This document shows positions 46,801 through 56,414 of a stretch of DNA of 64,000 bases, piece after piece (the first letter of the stretch is position 1; every line of letters begins with the position of its first letter). Below the pieces are notes generated by a model that was not told the DNA's origin, did no database searches, and was given only the letters and a program-made list of their open reading frames with translations. This DNA is from Chloroflexota bacterium (GTDB lineage: Bacteria; Chloroflexota; UBA11872). Made by a program: the position numbers and the translations under genes. The DNA is taken from the NCBI GenBank assembly GCA_026707585.1, contig JAPOWQ010000025.1, positions 1 through 64,000 of the forward strand, written 5' to 3'.

Positions 46801-49800
46801 ATGTCCTTGGCTGATCCGGCCTCCGCGACACATGAGGCCACTCCCTTGGCGTTCCACCCCCTCGTGGCCGGCTGGTTCGACGCCACCTTCAAGGCCCCCA
46901 CCGACGCCCAGACCGCCGCCTGGCCCGCCATCCGCTCCGGCCGCGACACCCTTGTCGCCGCCCCCACCGGCTCCGGCAAAACCCTTGCCGCCTTCCTCAT
47001 CGGCATCGACCAGCTCATCCGCCGCGGCCAGCAACAGGGCCTCGACCCCGTCACCCGCATCGTCTACATCTCGCCCCTCAAGGCCCTCGGCCACGACATC
47101 GAGCGCAATCTCCAGGCCCCCCTCGCCGCCATCCGCGAACTCGCCGAGGAGCGTGGTGTCGAGCTTCCCGACATCCGCGTCGGCCTCCGCACCGGCGACA
47201 CCAAGCCATCCCGCCGCCGCACCCTCGTTACCCGCCCGCCCCACATCCTCATCACCACCCCCGAGTCCTTCTACCTGATGCTCACCTCCCAGCGGGCCCG
47301 CGAGACCCTGCGCCAGGTCGAGACCGTCATCGTCGACGAGATTCACGCCCTCGCCCGCGACCGCCGCGGCAGCCACCTCTCGCTGTCACTGGAGCGCCTC
47401 AATCACATCTCCCGCCGCCGCCCGCAGCGCGTCGGCCTCTCCGCCACCCAGCGCCCCATCCAGGAACTCGCCGCCTTTCTCACCGGCGCCGACGAGCAGG
47501 GCGATGCGCGCTCCTGCTTCACTGTCGACCTCGGGCACCAGCGCGACCTGGACCTGGCCGTCGAGACGCCCCCCTCGGATCTCGAAGCCGTCGCCCCCCG
47601 CGAGCAGTGGGACGACGTCTACAACCGCCTCGCAGACCTCATCGTCCAACACCACACCACCCTCGTCTTCGTCAACACCCGCGCCCTGGCCGAGCGCGTC
47701 TCCCACAACCTGCGCGACCGTCTCGGCGAGGAAGGCGTGGCCAGCCACCACGGCAGCCTCTCCCGCGAACGCCGCCTGCACGTCGAACAGCAGCTCAAGG
47801 ACGGCCGGCTCAAGGCCCTTGTCGCCACCGCGTCCCTTGAGCTCGGTATCGATATCGGCAGCATCGACCTCGTCTGCCAGATCGGCTCGCCGCGCAGCAT
47901 CGCCGTCTTCCTGCAACGCATCGGCCGCTCCGGCCACGCCCTCGGCCTCCGCCCCAAGGGGCGTCTGTTTCCGACCACCCGCGACGAACTGGTCGAGAGC
48001 GCCGCTCTCATGCGCGCCGTCCGCGCCGGCGAACTCGACCGAATCGTCCAGCTCGTCGCCCCGCTTGACGTCCTCGCCCAGCAAATCGTCGCCGAGGCCG
48101 CCTGCGAGGACTGGCAACTCGACGACCTCTTCAACCTATTCCGCGGGGCCACTCCCTTCCGGTCCCTGACCCGCGAGGCCTATCTTGAAATCGTCGACAT
48201 GCTCGCCACCGGCATCGGCGACGGCGGCGGGCGCGCCGCGCCCCTGATCCACTTCGACCGCATCAACAACGTCATCCGCGGCCGCCGCGCCGCCCGCCTC
48301 ACGGCCCTGCAAAACGGCGGCACCATCCCCGAACTCGGCGACTTCCGCGTCGTCGCCGAACCCGATGAGACCTTCGTCGGCTCCGTCAACGAAGACTTCG
48401 CCATCGAGAGCATCGCCGGCGACATCTTTCTGCTTGGCAACACCTCCTGGCAGATCCGCCGCGTCGCCCAGAACACCGTCCGCGTCATCGATGCTCAGGG
48501 CGCGCCGCCCACCATCCCGTTCTGGCTCGGCGAAGCCCCCGGCCGCACCATCGAGCTCTCCCAGGCCGTCGGCCGCCTCCGCCGCGACGTAGCCGACCGC
48601 CTTACCGACCCGGCCCTGGTCGACTGGCTGCAAGCCGAGTGCAACGTCGCCGACCTCGGCGCCCACCAGGTCGCCGACTACCTGCGCGCCTCCCACGACG
48701 GCCTGCGCGTCATGCCGTCGGACCATGACGTGGTCTTCGAACGCTTCTTCGACGACTCCGGCGGCATGCAACTGGTCGTCCACGCCCCCTTCGGCCAGCG
48801 CATCAACCGCGCCTGGGGTCTGGCCCTGCGTAAGCGCTTCTGCGTCCGCTTCGACTTCGAACTCCAGGCCGCCGCCAACGACGACGCCATCCTCCTCTCC
48901 CTCGGCCCCCAGCACGCCTTCCCGCTCGAGGAAGCTTTCCGCTACGTCACCCCTGCGAACGCGCTCAAGTCCGTCGAACAGTCCATCCTCTACACCCCCA
49001 TGTTCCCCACCCGCTGGCGCTGGAACCTCACCCGCGCTCTCGCCGTCCCCCGCCTGCGCGGCGGCAAGAAAGTCCCGCCCAACATCCAGCGCATGCGCTC
49101 CGACGACCTTATGGCAGCCGTATTCCCCGAGCAGATCGGCTGCCAGGAGAACGTCCACGGTCCCCTGGTTCCCCCCGACCACCCACTCATCCGCCAGACC
49201 CTCGACGACTGTCTCTACGAGGCCATGGACGTTCGCGGGCTGGAGAAGGTGCTGCAGCGCATCGACGACGGCGCGATCACCCTCCACGCCCGCGACACCA
49301 CCGAGCCGTCGCCCCTCGCCCATGAAATCCTCAACGGCCGCCCCTACACCTTCCTCGACGACGCTCCCCTCGAAGAGCGCCGCTCACGCGCCGTGGCCAC
49401 CCGCCGTGCCCTCCCCGAAAGCGCCCGCGACCTCGGTCGCCTCGACCCGGCCGCCATCGAGCGCGTGGTCGAAGAAGCCTGGCCCCAACCCCGCGACGCC
49501 GAGGAAGTCCATGACGCCCTTCTCGCCCTCGTCGCCATCGACGCCACCGTCGTCGCCAATTGGAAGCGCTGGCTCGAGGAACTCCAGGGCCACGGTCGTA
49601 CCGCCAGGTGCGAGGTCGACGGACGCACGCTCTGGTTCGCCGCGGAGAACGTGGAAGTCTTGCGCGCTCTCTTCGGTGCTGACGCTGTGCCCAACCTGGC
49701 GCTCCCCTCCGGCGTGGCTATCCAGGTAGCCGACCGCGAAGAGGCCCGCCGCCTGCTGCTGCGCGGACACACCGAGGTCTGCGGCCCAACTACTCCCGAC

Positions 49801-51063
49801 GAACTTGCCGCTCGCTGCGGCCTCACTCCCAAGGATGTCGCCCGCGGCCTGATGCAGCTTCAAGTCAGCGGATTCATCCTCCCCGGCCACTTCCGCGCCC
49901 CCAACGTCGAGGACGTCTGCGACCGCCGCCTCCTCGCCCGCATCCACCGCCTCACCCTCGACCGTCTGCGCCGCGAAATCGAGCCGGTCGCTGTCCGCGA
50001 CTTCATGCGTTTCCTTATCCGCTGGCAGCATGCCGACCCCGGCCACACCCTCTACGGCAAGACCGGCCTGCGGCGCGCCATCCAGCGCCTGCAGGGATTC
50101 GAACTCCCGGCCGCCGCCTGGGAGGGCGCGGTCCTCCCTGCCCGCGTCCGCGGCTTTCGCACCCAGTGGCTCGACGAACTCTGCCTCGCCGGCGACGTCG
50201 TCTGGGGCCGCCTCAGCGAACGCAACTCCGACCCCGACCGCCGCAGCGCGCCGGCAACCCGAGCCACCCCCGTCACCCTCGGCCTCCGCGGCGACTTTGA
50301 CCTGCTCCTCCAGGCCGCGCGCTGGCGCAACGGCGGCGTGGACACGGAAGCCGAGCCACCTGAACTCGCTGGCGCCGCCCGCTCCATCGACGCCCTTCTA
50401 CAGGAAAGCGGCGCCCTCTTCTTCGAGCAGATCGTCATTCGCACCCGGCGCCTGGCCGCCGATGTCGAGGACGGATTACGCGATCTGATCGCCGCCGGCC
50501 GCGTCACCTCCGACGGCTACGAAGGCCTTCGCGCCATCGCCTCCGGCTGGTCCAGCACCGGCCGACGCCGCTGGCGCCACACCCGCCGCGCCGGCCGCTT
50601 CGCCGTCGGCGGACCCCCGGGCCGCTGGTCGATCCTCCAGCCGCCCGCCGCTGGCATCGACGCCGACGAGGTCGCCGAAGCCGTCGCCGCCACCCTCCTC
50701 GACCGCTACGGCGTCGTGTTCCGCGATGTCGTGCGCCGCGAGAGTTTTCGCCTCCCCTGGCGCGACGTGCTCCGAGCGCTGCGGCGCCTTGAAGCTCGCG
50801 GTGACGTCCGCGGCGGCCGCTTCGTGGCGGGCTTCGCCGGCGAACAGTTCGCACTTCCTGACGCCGTCAACGCCCTCCGCCGCGCCCGCCGCGATCAGGA
50901 CTCCGGCGAAACGCTCCGCTTGGCCGCCGTCGATCCCCTAAACCTCACCGGCGTCATCACCCCCGACGCCCGCGTCCCGGCCCAACCCGGGCGCCAGCTC
51001 ACCCTCGTCAACGGCTGGCCCCCACTCCCCGACCCCGGCGCCGCCGAAGCCGCCGCCAGCTAG
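46801..51063 (+). CDS. Lhr-type large DEAD/DEAH-box helicase
   Basis: AAPTGSGKTLAAFLIGID, VIVDEIHALARDRRGSHLSLSLERL, ATASLELGIDIGSIDLVCQIGSPRSIAVFLQRIGRSGH; 1420 aa. Confidence 0.93.
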   Translation: MSLADPASATHEATPLAFHPLVAGWFDATFKAPTDAQTAAWPAIRSGRDTLVAAPTGSGKTLAAFLIGIDQLIRRGQQQGLDPVTRIVYISPLKALGHDIERNLQAPLAAIRELAEERGVELPDIRVGLRTGDTKPSRRRTLVTRPPHILITTPESFYLMLTSQRARETLRQVETVIVDEIHALARDRRGSHLSLSLERLNHISRRRPQRVGLSATQRPIQELAAFLTGADEQGDARSCFTVDLGHQRDLDLAVETPPSDLEAVAPREQWDDVYNRLADLIVQHHTTLVFVNTRALAERVSHNLRDRLGEEGVASHHGSLSRERRLHVEQQLKDGRLKALVATASLELGIDIGSIDLVCQIGSPRSIAVFLQRIGRSGHALGLRPKGRLFPTTRDELVESAALMRAVRAGELDRIVQLVAPLDVLAQQIVAEAACEDWQLDDLFNLFRGATPFRSLTREAYLEIVDMLATGIGDGGGRAAPLIHFDRINNVIRGRRAARLTALQNGGTIPELGDFRVVAEPDETFVGSVNEDFAIESIAGDIFLLGNTSWQIRRVAQNTVRVIDAQGAPPTIPFWLGEAPGRTIELSQAVGRLRRDVADRLTDPALVDWLQAECNVADLGAHQVADYLRASHDGLRVMPSDHDVVFERFFDDSGGMQLVVHAPFGQRINRAWGLALRKRFCVRFDFELQAAANDDAILLSLGPQHAFPLEEAFRYVTPANALKSVEQSILYTPMFPTRWRWNLTRALAVPRLRGGKKVPPNIQRMRSDDLMAAVFPEQIGCQENVHGPLVPPDHPLIRQTLDDCLYEAMDVRGLEKVLQRIDDGAITLHARDTTEPSPLAHEILNGRPYTFLDDAPLEERRSRAVATRRALPESARDLGRLDPAAIERVVEEAWPQPRDAEEVHDALLALVAIDATVVANWKRWLEELQGHGRTARCEVDGRTLWFAAENVEVLRALFGADAVPNLALPSGVAIQVADREEARRLLLRGHTEVCGPTTPDELAARCGLTPKDVARGLMQLQVSGFILPGHFRAPNVEDVCDRRLLARIHRLTLDRLRREIEPVAVRDFMRFLIRWQHADPGHTLYGKTGLRRAIQRLQGFELPAAAWEGAVLPARVRGFRTQWLDELCLAGDVVWGRLSERNSDPDRRSAPATRATPVTLGLRGDFDLLLQAARWRNGGVDTEAEPPELAGAARSIDALLQESGALFFEQIVIRTRRLAADVEDGLRDLIAAGRVTSDGYEGLRAIASGWSSTGRRRWRHTRRAGRFAVGGPPGRWSILQPPAAGIDADEVAEAVAATLLDRYGVVFRDVVRRESFRLPWRDVLRALRRLEARGDVRGGRFVAGFAGEQFALPDAVNALRRARRDQDSGETLRLAAVDPLNLTGVITPDARVPAQPGRQLTLVNGWPPLPDPGAAEAAAS

Positions 51064-51066
51064 GCC

Positions 51067-52077
51067 TTAGTGGTGGTGCCCGTTCGCGTAGTGCGCCGCC
51101 AGCAGGTCCTCGCCCCAGTCGCCCACATAGCTCCGCATCACCGAGTGAATGTGGTTCGCCTCGTTCTGCGTGTTGTCGTACTCGATCACGAAGGAGGGCC
51201 CGGCTAGCGCGTAGTAATGCCCCGCGCCCCGGGCTTCCGGACCGGCCCACAGGAACCGGACCTCATCCAGCCCGTCCTGCTCGATCTTGCGCCACTCGTT
51301 AGCTGCCAGATCCGCAGCCTTCCGCTTGACATAGTGTCGAAGCAGCCCAATCAGCCCATCCCGCTGCCCGTCCCGCAACTCCGCCAGAGTGATTCCCCCA
51401 ACGGGAATCTCGTCAGGGTCGGCAACTCGATAGTTCTTCGTCAGAATGTCATCCGGCGCAACCGGATCCACAATCGCCAGCGCCTTCTGCTCGGAATCCA
51501 GCCGACCCAGCAGCTCGCGCGCCAAATCCTCTTCCTCGGCTAGCGTTCGCACGCCCTTATGCTTGCCGTGCCGAACCTCCGCCGGATTCGCGCCCAGGAA
51601 CAGCGGCAGCACCGACACGTAGGTATTGGCTATCACGGTGGCATGGATCCCAATGTGGTGCCCGCCGGCCCGCCAGCCCCAGGGCGCCTCGCCGCCGGGT
51701 TCCCCAAACACACTGAAGTAGTAGATCTCCGGGTCGCGCAGCCAGTGCATGCGCGAGTTCTGAATGCCTTCCCACTCGTCCAGGATGGCCTCCAACTCGA
51801 TAATCTCCCTGGCCTTCTCCGCTCCGTGCGAGCTCAGCGCCGTGTTCATCATTCGGAACGCCGCCGCGCGCTGAGCTGCAGTCATCTCCTTCAGCCGCAG
51901 CCCATTGCGCTCCACGGGTGTGTAGTGCCACAGGTAGCGCTCGCCGCCCTCGAAGAGGAACATCGCAACGTCCCGTTGAGCGACGTCCAGCGAATCAACA
52001 AACACCTGAGCCGCATCGGCCATCTCGGCAGCAACGGCTACGGCGCGCGAGGCCGTGGTGATGTCCATCGTCGTCAT
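51067..52077 (-). CDS. DUF3500-like protein
   Basis: LWHYTPVERNGLRLKEMTAAQRAAAFRMMNTALS, WGWRAGGHHIGIHATV, FVIEYDNTQNEANHIHSVMRSYVGDWGEDLLAAHY. Confidence 0.75.
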   Translation of the reverse strand: MTTMDITTASRAVAVAAEMADAAQVFVDSLDVAQRDVAMFLFEGGERYLWHYTPVERNGLRLKEMTAAQRAAAFRMMNTALSSHGAEKAREIIELEAILDEWEGIQNSRMHWLRDPEIYYFSVFGEPGGEAPWGWRAGGHHIGIHATVIANTYVSVLPLFLGANPAEVRHGKHKGVRTLAEEEDLARELLGRLDSEQKALAIVDPVAPDDILTKNYRVADPDEIPVGGITLAELRDGQRDGLIGLLRHYVKRKAADLAANEWRKIEQDGLDEVRFLWAGPEARGAGHYYALAGPSFVIEYDNTQNEANHIHSVMRSYVGDWGEDLLAAHYANGHHH

Positions 52078-52110
52078 CGGAGCACGCTCCCTCTCGCCGC
52101 CGTCGGCCCG

Positions 52111-52821
52111 CTACCAGTCATACAGGTCAAGTATCCAACGCTGCACCGGTGAAAGCTTGCGGCAGCGCTCGGCGCAGTACTCCACGAAGTCGACTGTATG
52201 CACCTGTGACGGCAACGGACCATCGATCCACGCGTGCAGCGCGTTGTACCGCAGCAAGTCGGCCCGTGGATGATCCGGCGCGAACCCGCGTGGCACCCGC
52301 TTGTAGTGCTCCCCGCCCACCTCGCCGCCGGCCTCTCGCACCTGCGCAAGCGCGCATTCCAGCGCCGCCCCACGACGGTCGTCCGCCACCGCTGCTCGAA
52401 AGGCCTGCAACGGTTCCTTGTCAAACCGATACCGTCCGGCCCCGACCTTCAGGCGATCCGGCTCAAGCCTGAGAAAGTAGCCAGGGCAGTCTCGGCTGTG
52501 CCGATTCCCCTGCCAGAACCACATATCGAAGTGGCTCTTGTACGGCCGCTTGTCCCGGCTGAACCGGGTGTCGCGATGGATGCGAAAGATCGACCCGCTT
52601 ACTCGCGGCTCGGCGTGAATCCCTTGAGCGAACTCCGATAGCGCCATGCCCATCCCCACGACAAACAGCCGCGCGGGCCCCAGCAGCCCCTTGTCATATC
52701 CGCGCCGGTTGGCCTCGAACCACGGCTTGCTGTTGTTGTCGGCAAGGTCTCGGAGAAAGTCAAAACCCTCGGGCGGGAACCCCGCGAAGGAATCCGACAT
52801 CCAGAAGCTCCGGGAGCCCAC
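52111..52821 (-). CDS. DUF2461/TIGR02453-family protein
   Basis: GFDFLRDLADNNSKPWFEANRRGYDKGLLGPARLFVVGMG, SGSIFRIHRDTRFSRDKRPYKSHFDMWFWQG. Confidence 0.88.
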   Translation of the reverse strand: MGSRSFWMSDSFAGFPPEGFDFLRDLADNNSKPWFEANRRGYDKGLLGPARLFVVGMGMALSEFAQGIHAEPRVSGSIFRIHRDTRFSRDKRPYKSHFDMWFWQGNRHSRDCPGYFLRLEPDRLKVGAGRYRFDKEPLQAFRAAVADDRRGAALECALAQVREAGGEVGGEHYKRVPRGFAPDHPRADLLRYNALHAWIDGPLPSQVHTVDFVEYCAERCRKLSPVQRWILDLYDW

Positions 52822-52845
52822 CAGGAGTCACGTTACCAACTCCGA

Positions 52846-54090
52846 TCACGGTTCAGCCTCTGACGCCGTCGATCGTTTCTCCAGCGTTTCAGGGACGAAA
52901 AAGCCGAACGTCAGCGCCCCACACAACCCGAGCGCAGCTACGAAGAATGGGGCCAGCATCAGGCCGAAGAGGTCGGTCACACCGCCCACTACTACCGGCC
53001 CGCCCATTTCGCCAATCCCCCCGACCAGGCGCCAAATCGCCAGGAACTCGCCCGGCCGCTCCGACGGCGTGTAGTCGGTCCCCAGGGTGAGCATCGAGCC
53101 TGACCCGATTCCATTAGAGAACCCGATCAGGAGCCCGATCAGGACGAGCCCCGTGAAGTCCCGAGCCTGGCTCAACAGCGCCATCGATGCACTGAACAAC
53201 GCAAACGACGGGACAATGGCGAACTTCCGGCCGAAGTGATCCATCAGATAGCCAGCCAGCGGAAAAAGCGTCATGTCGATGGCCGCCGAGGCGCTAACGG
53301 CCAATCCGATCTCCTGCTCGTTCAACCCCAGCGCAAACGCGCCGTACAACGGCAATACGACCGGCCGGCCCGAGCGGATGGACTGGGCAAAGATGTGACC
53401 GGTTCCGGCCCTGAGCAGGATGCTTCGACGAGCCTGCAGCGTGGCTCCAAGTCCACGAAGCAGGCTGACGGCCGACTGACTGCTCCGTCTTTCGCTGTCG
53501 GGTGCGTCCCGGTAGGCCACCGCCGGAAGCAGACTAACGGCCATGCACGCGCCGGCGATCAGGAACATCGCTTCGTATCCCAGCGTGCTGGCCATGGTTC
53601 CGCCGAGTCCGGGTCCGATGAACATGCCGATGCGGTTCGTTCCACCGAAGAGCGACATGATGCGCCCGCGCTGATGTCGCGGGGTCACTCGTCGCATGTA
53701 CTGCATGCGCGACAACGCCCACAGGCCCATCCCGGCGCCCATCAGCAGCCGGGCAACCACCAGCACCGAGTACGGCGGCGAAAGCGCCAGCACCATTACG
53801 GCCCCGGCCATAACCGCCAGTCCCGCGGTCTGGCCCACCCACTCCGATATCCGATTCAGAAGAAGCCCCGCTGGCAGTGTCCACATCAGCGTGCCGAGAG
53901 CCGCCATCCCCACGGCCAGACCGACCAGCGTGATGTTCTCCTGGCCCGTCGCGGGATCCCGGACCAAGTCGGCGACGAACAACGGCAGCGTGGGCACCAG
54001 CATGCCGGTGGCTACCGAGCTGAGAAAGGCCGGCAGATAGACGCGCGGAACCAGCGACGTCAGGGTGTTGAGCGCGCCCGTGGGTTGCAC
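52846..54090 (-). CDS. major facilitator superfamily transporter
   Basis: Multiple TM segments; LMGAGMGLWALSRMQYMRRVTPRHQRGRIMSLFGGTNRIGMFIGPGLGG. Confidence 0.88.
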   Translation of the reverse strand: MQPTGALNTLTSLVPRVYLPAFLSSVATGMLVPTLPLFVADLVRDPATGQENITLVGLAVGMAALGTLMWTLPAGLLLNRISEWVGQTAGLAVMAGAVMVLALSPPYSVLVVARLLMGAGMGLWALSRMQYMRRVTPRHQRGRIMSLFGGTNRIGMFIGPGLGGTMASTLGYEAMFLIAGACMAVSLLPAVAYRDAPDSERRSSQSAVSLLRGLGATLQARRSILLRAGTGHIFAQSIRSGRPVVLPLYGAFALGLNEQEIGLAVSASAAIDMTLFPLAGYLMDHFGRKFAIVPSFALFSASMALLSQARDFTGLVLIGLLIGFSNGIGSGSMLTLGTDYTPSERPGEFLAIWRLVGGIGEMGGPVVVGGVTDLFGLMLAPFFVAALGLCGALTFGFFVPETLEKRSTASEAEP

Positions 54091-54166
54091 GAGCGCGCAT
54101 GCTAAGACACAACGCTTGGCTCGAACGTGGACAATGAGGCAAGCAGTCGAACCTCAGGGGAATCCA

Positions 54167-55135
54167 ATGCAGGCCATTCGCGTCAACCAGCCGGGCGGAC
54201 CCGAAGCCCTTTCGTACGAGTCCATCGACGATCCCAGTCCGGCCGCCGACGAGGCGGTCATGCGAATTGAGGCCATTGGCGTCAATTACATCGACACCTA
54301 TCAGCGCAGCGGTCTGTATCCGCTCGATCCGCCCTTTACGCTCGGAATGGAAGGCGCCGGCGTTGTCGAGGCCGTCGGATCCGATGTCAGCGGCCTTGCG
54401 GTTGGCGACCGTGTCGCCCACGCCATGCACCTGGGCTCCTATGCCGAGCTACAAGCCGTCCCGGCCGCCCAACTCATCAAATTGCCCGACGCCATCGACA
54501 CCCGCCAGGCTGCGGCCGCCATGCTTCAAGGAATGACAGCCCACTACCTGGCCCACAGCACCTATCCGCTGGCCGCCGGTCACACCGCCCTCGTGCATGC
54601 TGGCGCCGGAGGCGTGGGACGCCTGCTCAGCCAAATGGCAAAGCGCGCAGGAGCCCGCGTCATCGCCACCGCCGGAACCCCCGCCAAGGCCGAAATCGCC
54701 GCCGCGGCCGGTGCCGACGACGTAATCATCTACACGGAAGCTGACTTCCTCGATGAGGTCCGCCGCCTGACCGATGGAGCCGGCGTCGAAGTCGTCTACG
54801 ACGGCGTTGGCGCGGCCACCTACGAGCGCAGCTTTGACTGCCTCAAGCCGCGCGGTCTCCTTGCGCTCTACGGCGCGTCCAGCGGCCCGGTGCCGGAGCT
54901 CAACCCCCAGATCCTCAACGCCAAGGGTTCGCTCTTCCTTACCCGTCCGAGCCTGGGGCATTACACGCTCACGCGCGACGAACTGGAGTGGCGCGCGGGC
55001 GACGTGTTGTCCTGGGTCGCTGCGGGCGATCTCACCCTCATGATCGACCGCGAAGTTTCACTGGCAGACGCCGCCGACGCTCACATCGCCCTCCAGGGCC
55101 GTGAAACCAGCGGCAAGGTGCTCCTGATTCCCTGA
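54167..55135 (+). CDS. quinone oxidoreductase (zeta-crystallin-like MDR)
   Basis: MQAIRVNQPGGPEALSYESIDDPSP, VLVHAGAGGVGRLLSQMAKRAGARVIATAGTPAKAEIA pattern. Confidence 0.92.
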   Translation: MQAIRVNQPGGPEALSYESIDDPSPAADEAVMRIEAIGVNYIDTYQRSGLYPLDPPFTLGMEGAGVVEAVGSDVSGLAVGDRVAHAMHLGSYAELQAVPAAQLIKLPDAIDTRQAAAAMLQGMTAHYLAHSTYPLAAGHTALVHAGAGGVGRLLSQMAKRAGARVIATAGTPAKAEIAAAAGADDVIIYTEADFLDEVRRLTDGAGVEVVYDGVGAATYERSFDCLKPRGLLALYGASSGPVPELNPQILNAKGSLFLTRPSLGHYTLTRDELEWRAGDVLSWVAAGDLTLMIDREVSLADAADAHIALQGRETSGKVLLIP

Positions 55136-55212
55136 GCGCTGAACCGCCGGACGTCAACGCCGACCTGCAACGCCGGGTCGAGTTTCTGCTGGAGCTCGAC
55201 AAGGCCAAGGGC

Positions 55213-55740
55213 GTGCTGCGTCGCAATCTCATTCCGTCAGCGGATCGCCGCGAGAACGACGCCGAGCACGGCTGGCACGTCACCATGTTCGCATTGGTCC
55301 TGGCTGACTACGCCCCACCGGGTGCCGATATCTCCCGCGTCATCGCCATGCTGCTGGTGCATGACATCGTGGAGATCGATGCCGGCGATGCATTCGTCTA
55401 TGACGAAGAGGCCAAGGCCCGGCAGCCCGCACGCGAACGCGCCGCCGCGGACCGCCTGTACGGCATCCTCCCGCCCGGCCAGGGACGAAACCTGCGGAGC
55501 CTCTGGGAGGAGTTCGAAGCCCGCCAAACTCCCGAAGCCCGCTTCGCCGCCGCCCTCGACCGTCTTCAACCCCTGCTCCTCAACTTTCACACCAGGGGTC
55601 GGGCCTGGCGCCACCACGGCGTCACCCGCGACCAGGTCCTTGCCGTCAACGCCCACATTGCCGACGGCTCAAAGGCTCTGTGGGGCTTCGCGCGCAGCCT
55701 CATCGACGAGGCGGTACGACTCGGTTACCTGAGTCCCTAG
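55213..55740 (+). CDS. HD-domain hydrolase (YfbR-like); in-frame sequence continues upstream to about 55132
   Basis: ENDAEHGWHVTMFALVL, LLVHDIVEIDAGD. Confidence 0.82.
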   Translation: MLRRNLIPSADRRENDAEHGWHVTMFALVLADYAPPGADISRVIAMLLVHDIVEIDAGDAFVYDEEAKARQPARERAAADRLYGILPPGQGRNLRSLWEEFEARQTPEARFAAALDRLQPLLLNFHTRGRAWRHHGVTRDQVLAVNAHIADGSKALWGFARSLIDEAVRLGYLSP

Positions 55741-55852
55741 ACGCTGCTCTGCGCGGCATGGGCCCAGAGCCAGGTGGCATGCAGAGCAGAGGGGACTCTG
55801 AGCCGCGAGGTGTCAGGCACTCGTCTGGCACTTGAATGTAAGACTGTACGTG

Positions 55853-55869
55853 TCGATGCATTGCGTCGA
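55853..55869. promoter_or_regulatory. imperfect palindrome upstream of hicB, candidate autoregulatory operator
   Basis: TCGATGCA-T-TGCGTCGA, 7/8 arm match, 17 nt before the hicB start. Confidence 0.4.
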
Positions 55870-55886
55870 TAGGGAGCTCTTGCCCT

Positions 55887-56093
55887 ATGAAACGGGAAAT
55901 CGTCGTAAGTGTGCGCCAGGAAGGCGCGTGGTTCGTTGCCCAGGCTCTAGATCCTGATGTGGCAAGTCAGGGCGAGTCCGTCAACGTCGCGCTGGCCAAC
56001 CTCCGCGAGGCACTGGAGCTTTACTACGAGCCGCCTGTTCCCACAGTGCCCTCGCAGCTCCACCGTCTAGAGGTCGAGGTTGCCGCCAGTTAG
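55887..56093 (+). CDS. hicB: HicB-family antitoxin
   Basis: REIVVSVRQEGAWFVAQALDPDVASQGESVNVALANLREALELYYE. Confidence 0.9.
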   Translation: MKREIVVSVRQEGAWFVAQALDPDVASQGESVNVALANLREALELYYEPPVPTVPSQLHRLEVEVAAS

Positions 56094-56304
56094 GCCCCTG
56101 CCCTATCGCGAAGTCGCCCGAAAGCTAAGAGCCGCTGGATTCGCAGAAGTCAGCCAGCGTGGGAGCCACGTCAAGTTTGCTCGCGATACGGAGGACGGCA
56201 TGCGAACTGCAATCGTCCCTCGCCACCGCGAGGTTGCAGTAGGGACCTTGCGCAGCATCCTGCGGCAGGCGGGCCTGTCGCGCGACGAGTTCGACAGACT
56301 CTAG
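56080..56304 (+). CDS. hicA: HicA-family toxin (mRNA interferase)
   Basis: LPYREVARKLRAAGFAEVSQRGSHVKFARD, IVPRHREVAVGTLRSILRQAGLSRDEF; overlaps the hicB 3' end; TTG start. Confidence 0.92.
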   Translation: MPPVRPLPYREVARKLRAAGFAEVSQRGSHVKFARDTEDGMRTAIVPRHREVAVGTLRSILRQAGLSRDEFDRL

Positions 56305-56362
56305 GTCTCATCGTCTTTGCAGCGTCTCCTAAAGATCTGCGGAGCGCTCCGGCTGTCAACGC

Positions 56363-56384
56363 AGGACCCTGAAGCAAGGGTCCT
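56363..56384. terminator. hairpin between the convergent hicA and amidohydrolase genes
   Basis: AGGACCCT-gaagca-AGGGTCCT perfect 8-bp stem; no T-tract. Confidence 0.5.
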
Positions 56385-56414
56385 CCCCAAGGGTGGATCT
56401 GGCCAATTCGACGC

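Noticed and set aside
48136-49323. 395-aa minus-strand ORF
   Set aside because: Antisense shadow inside the Lhr-type helicase.
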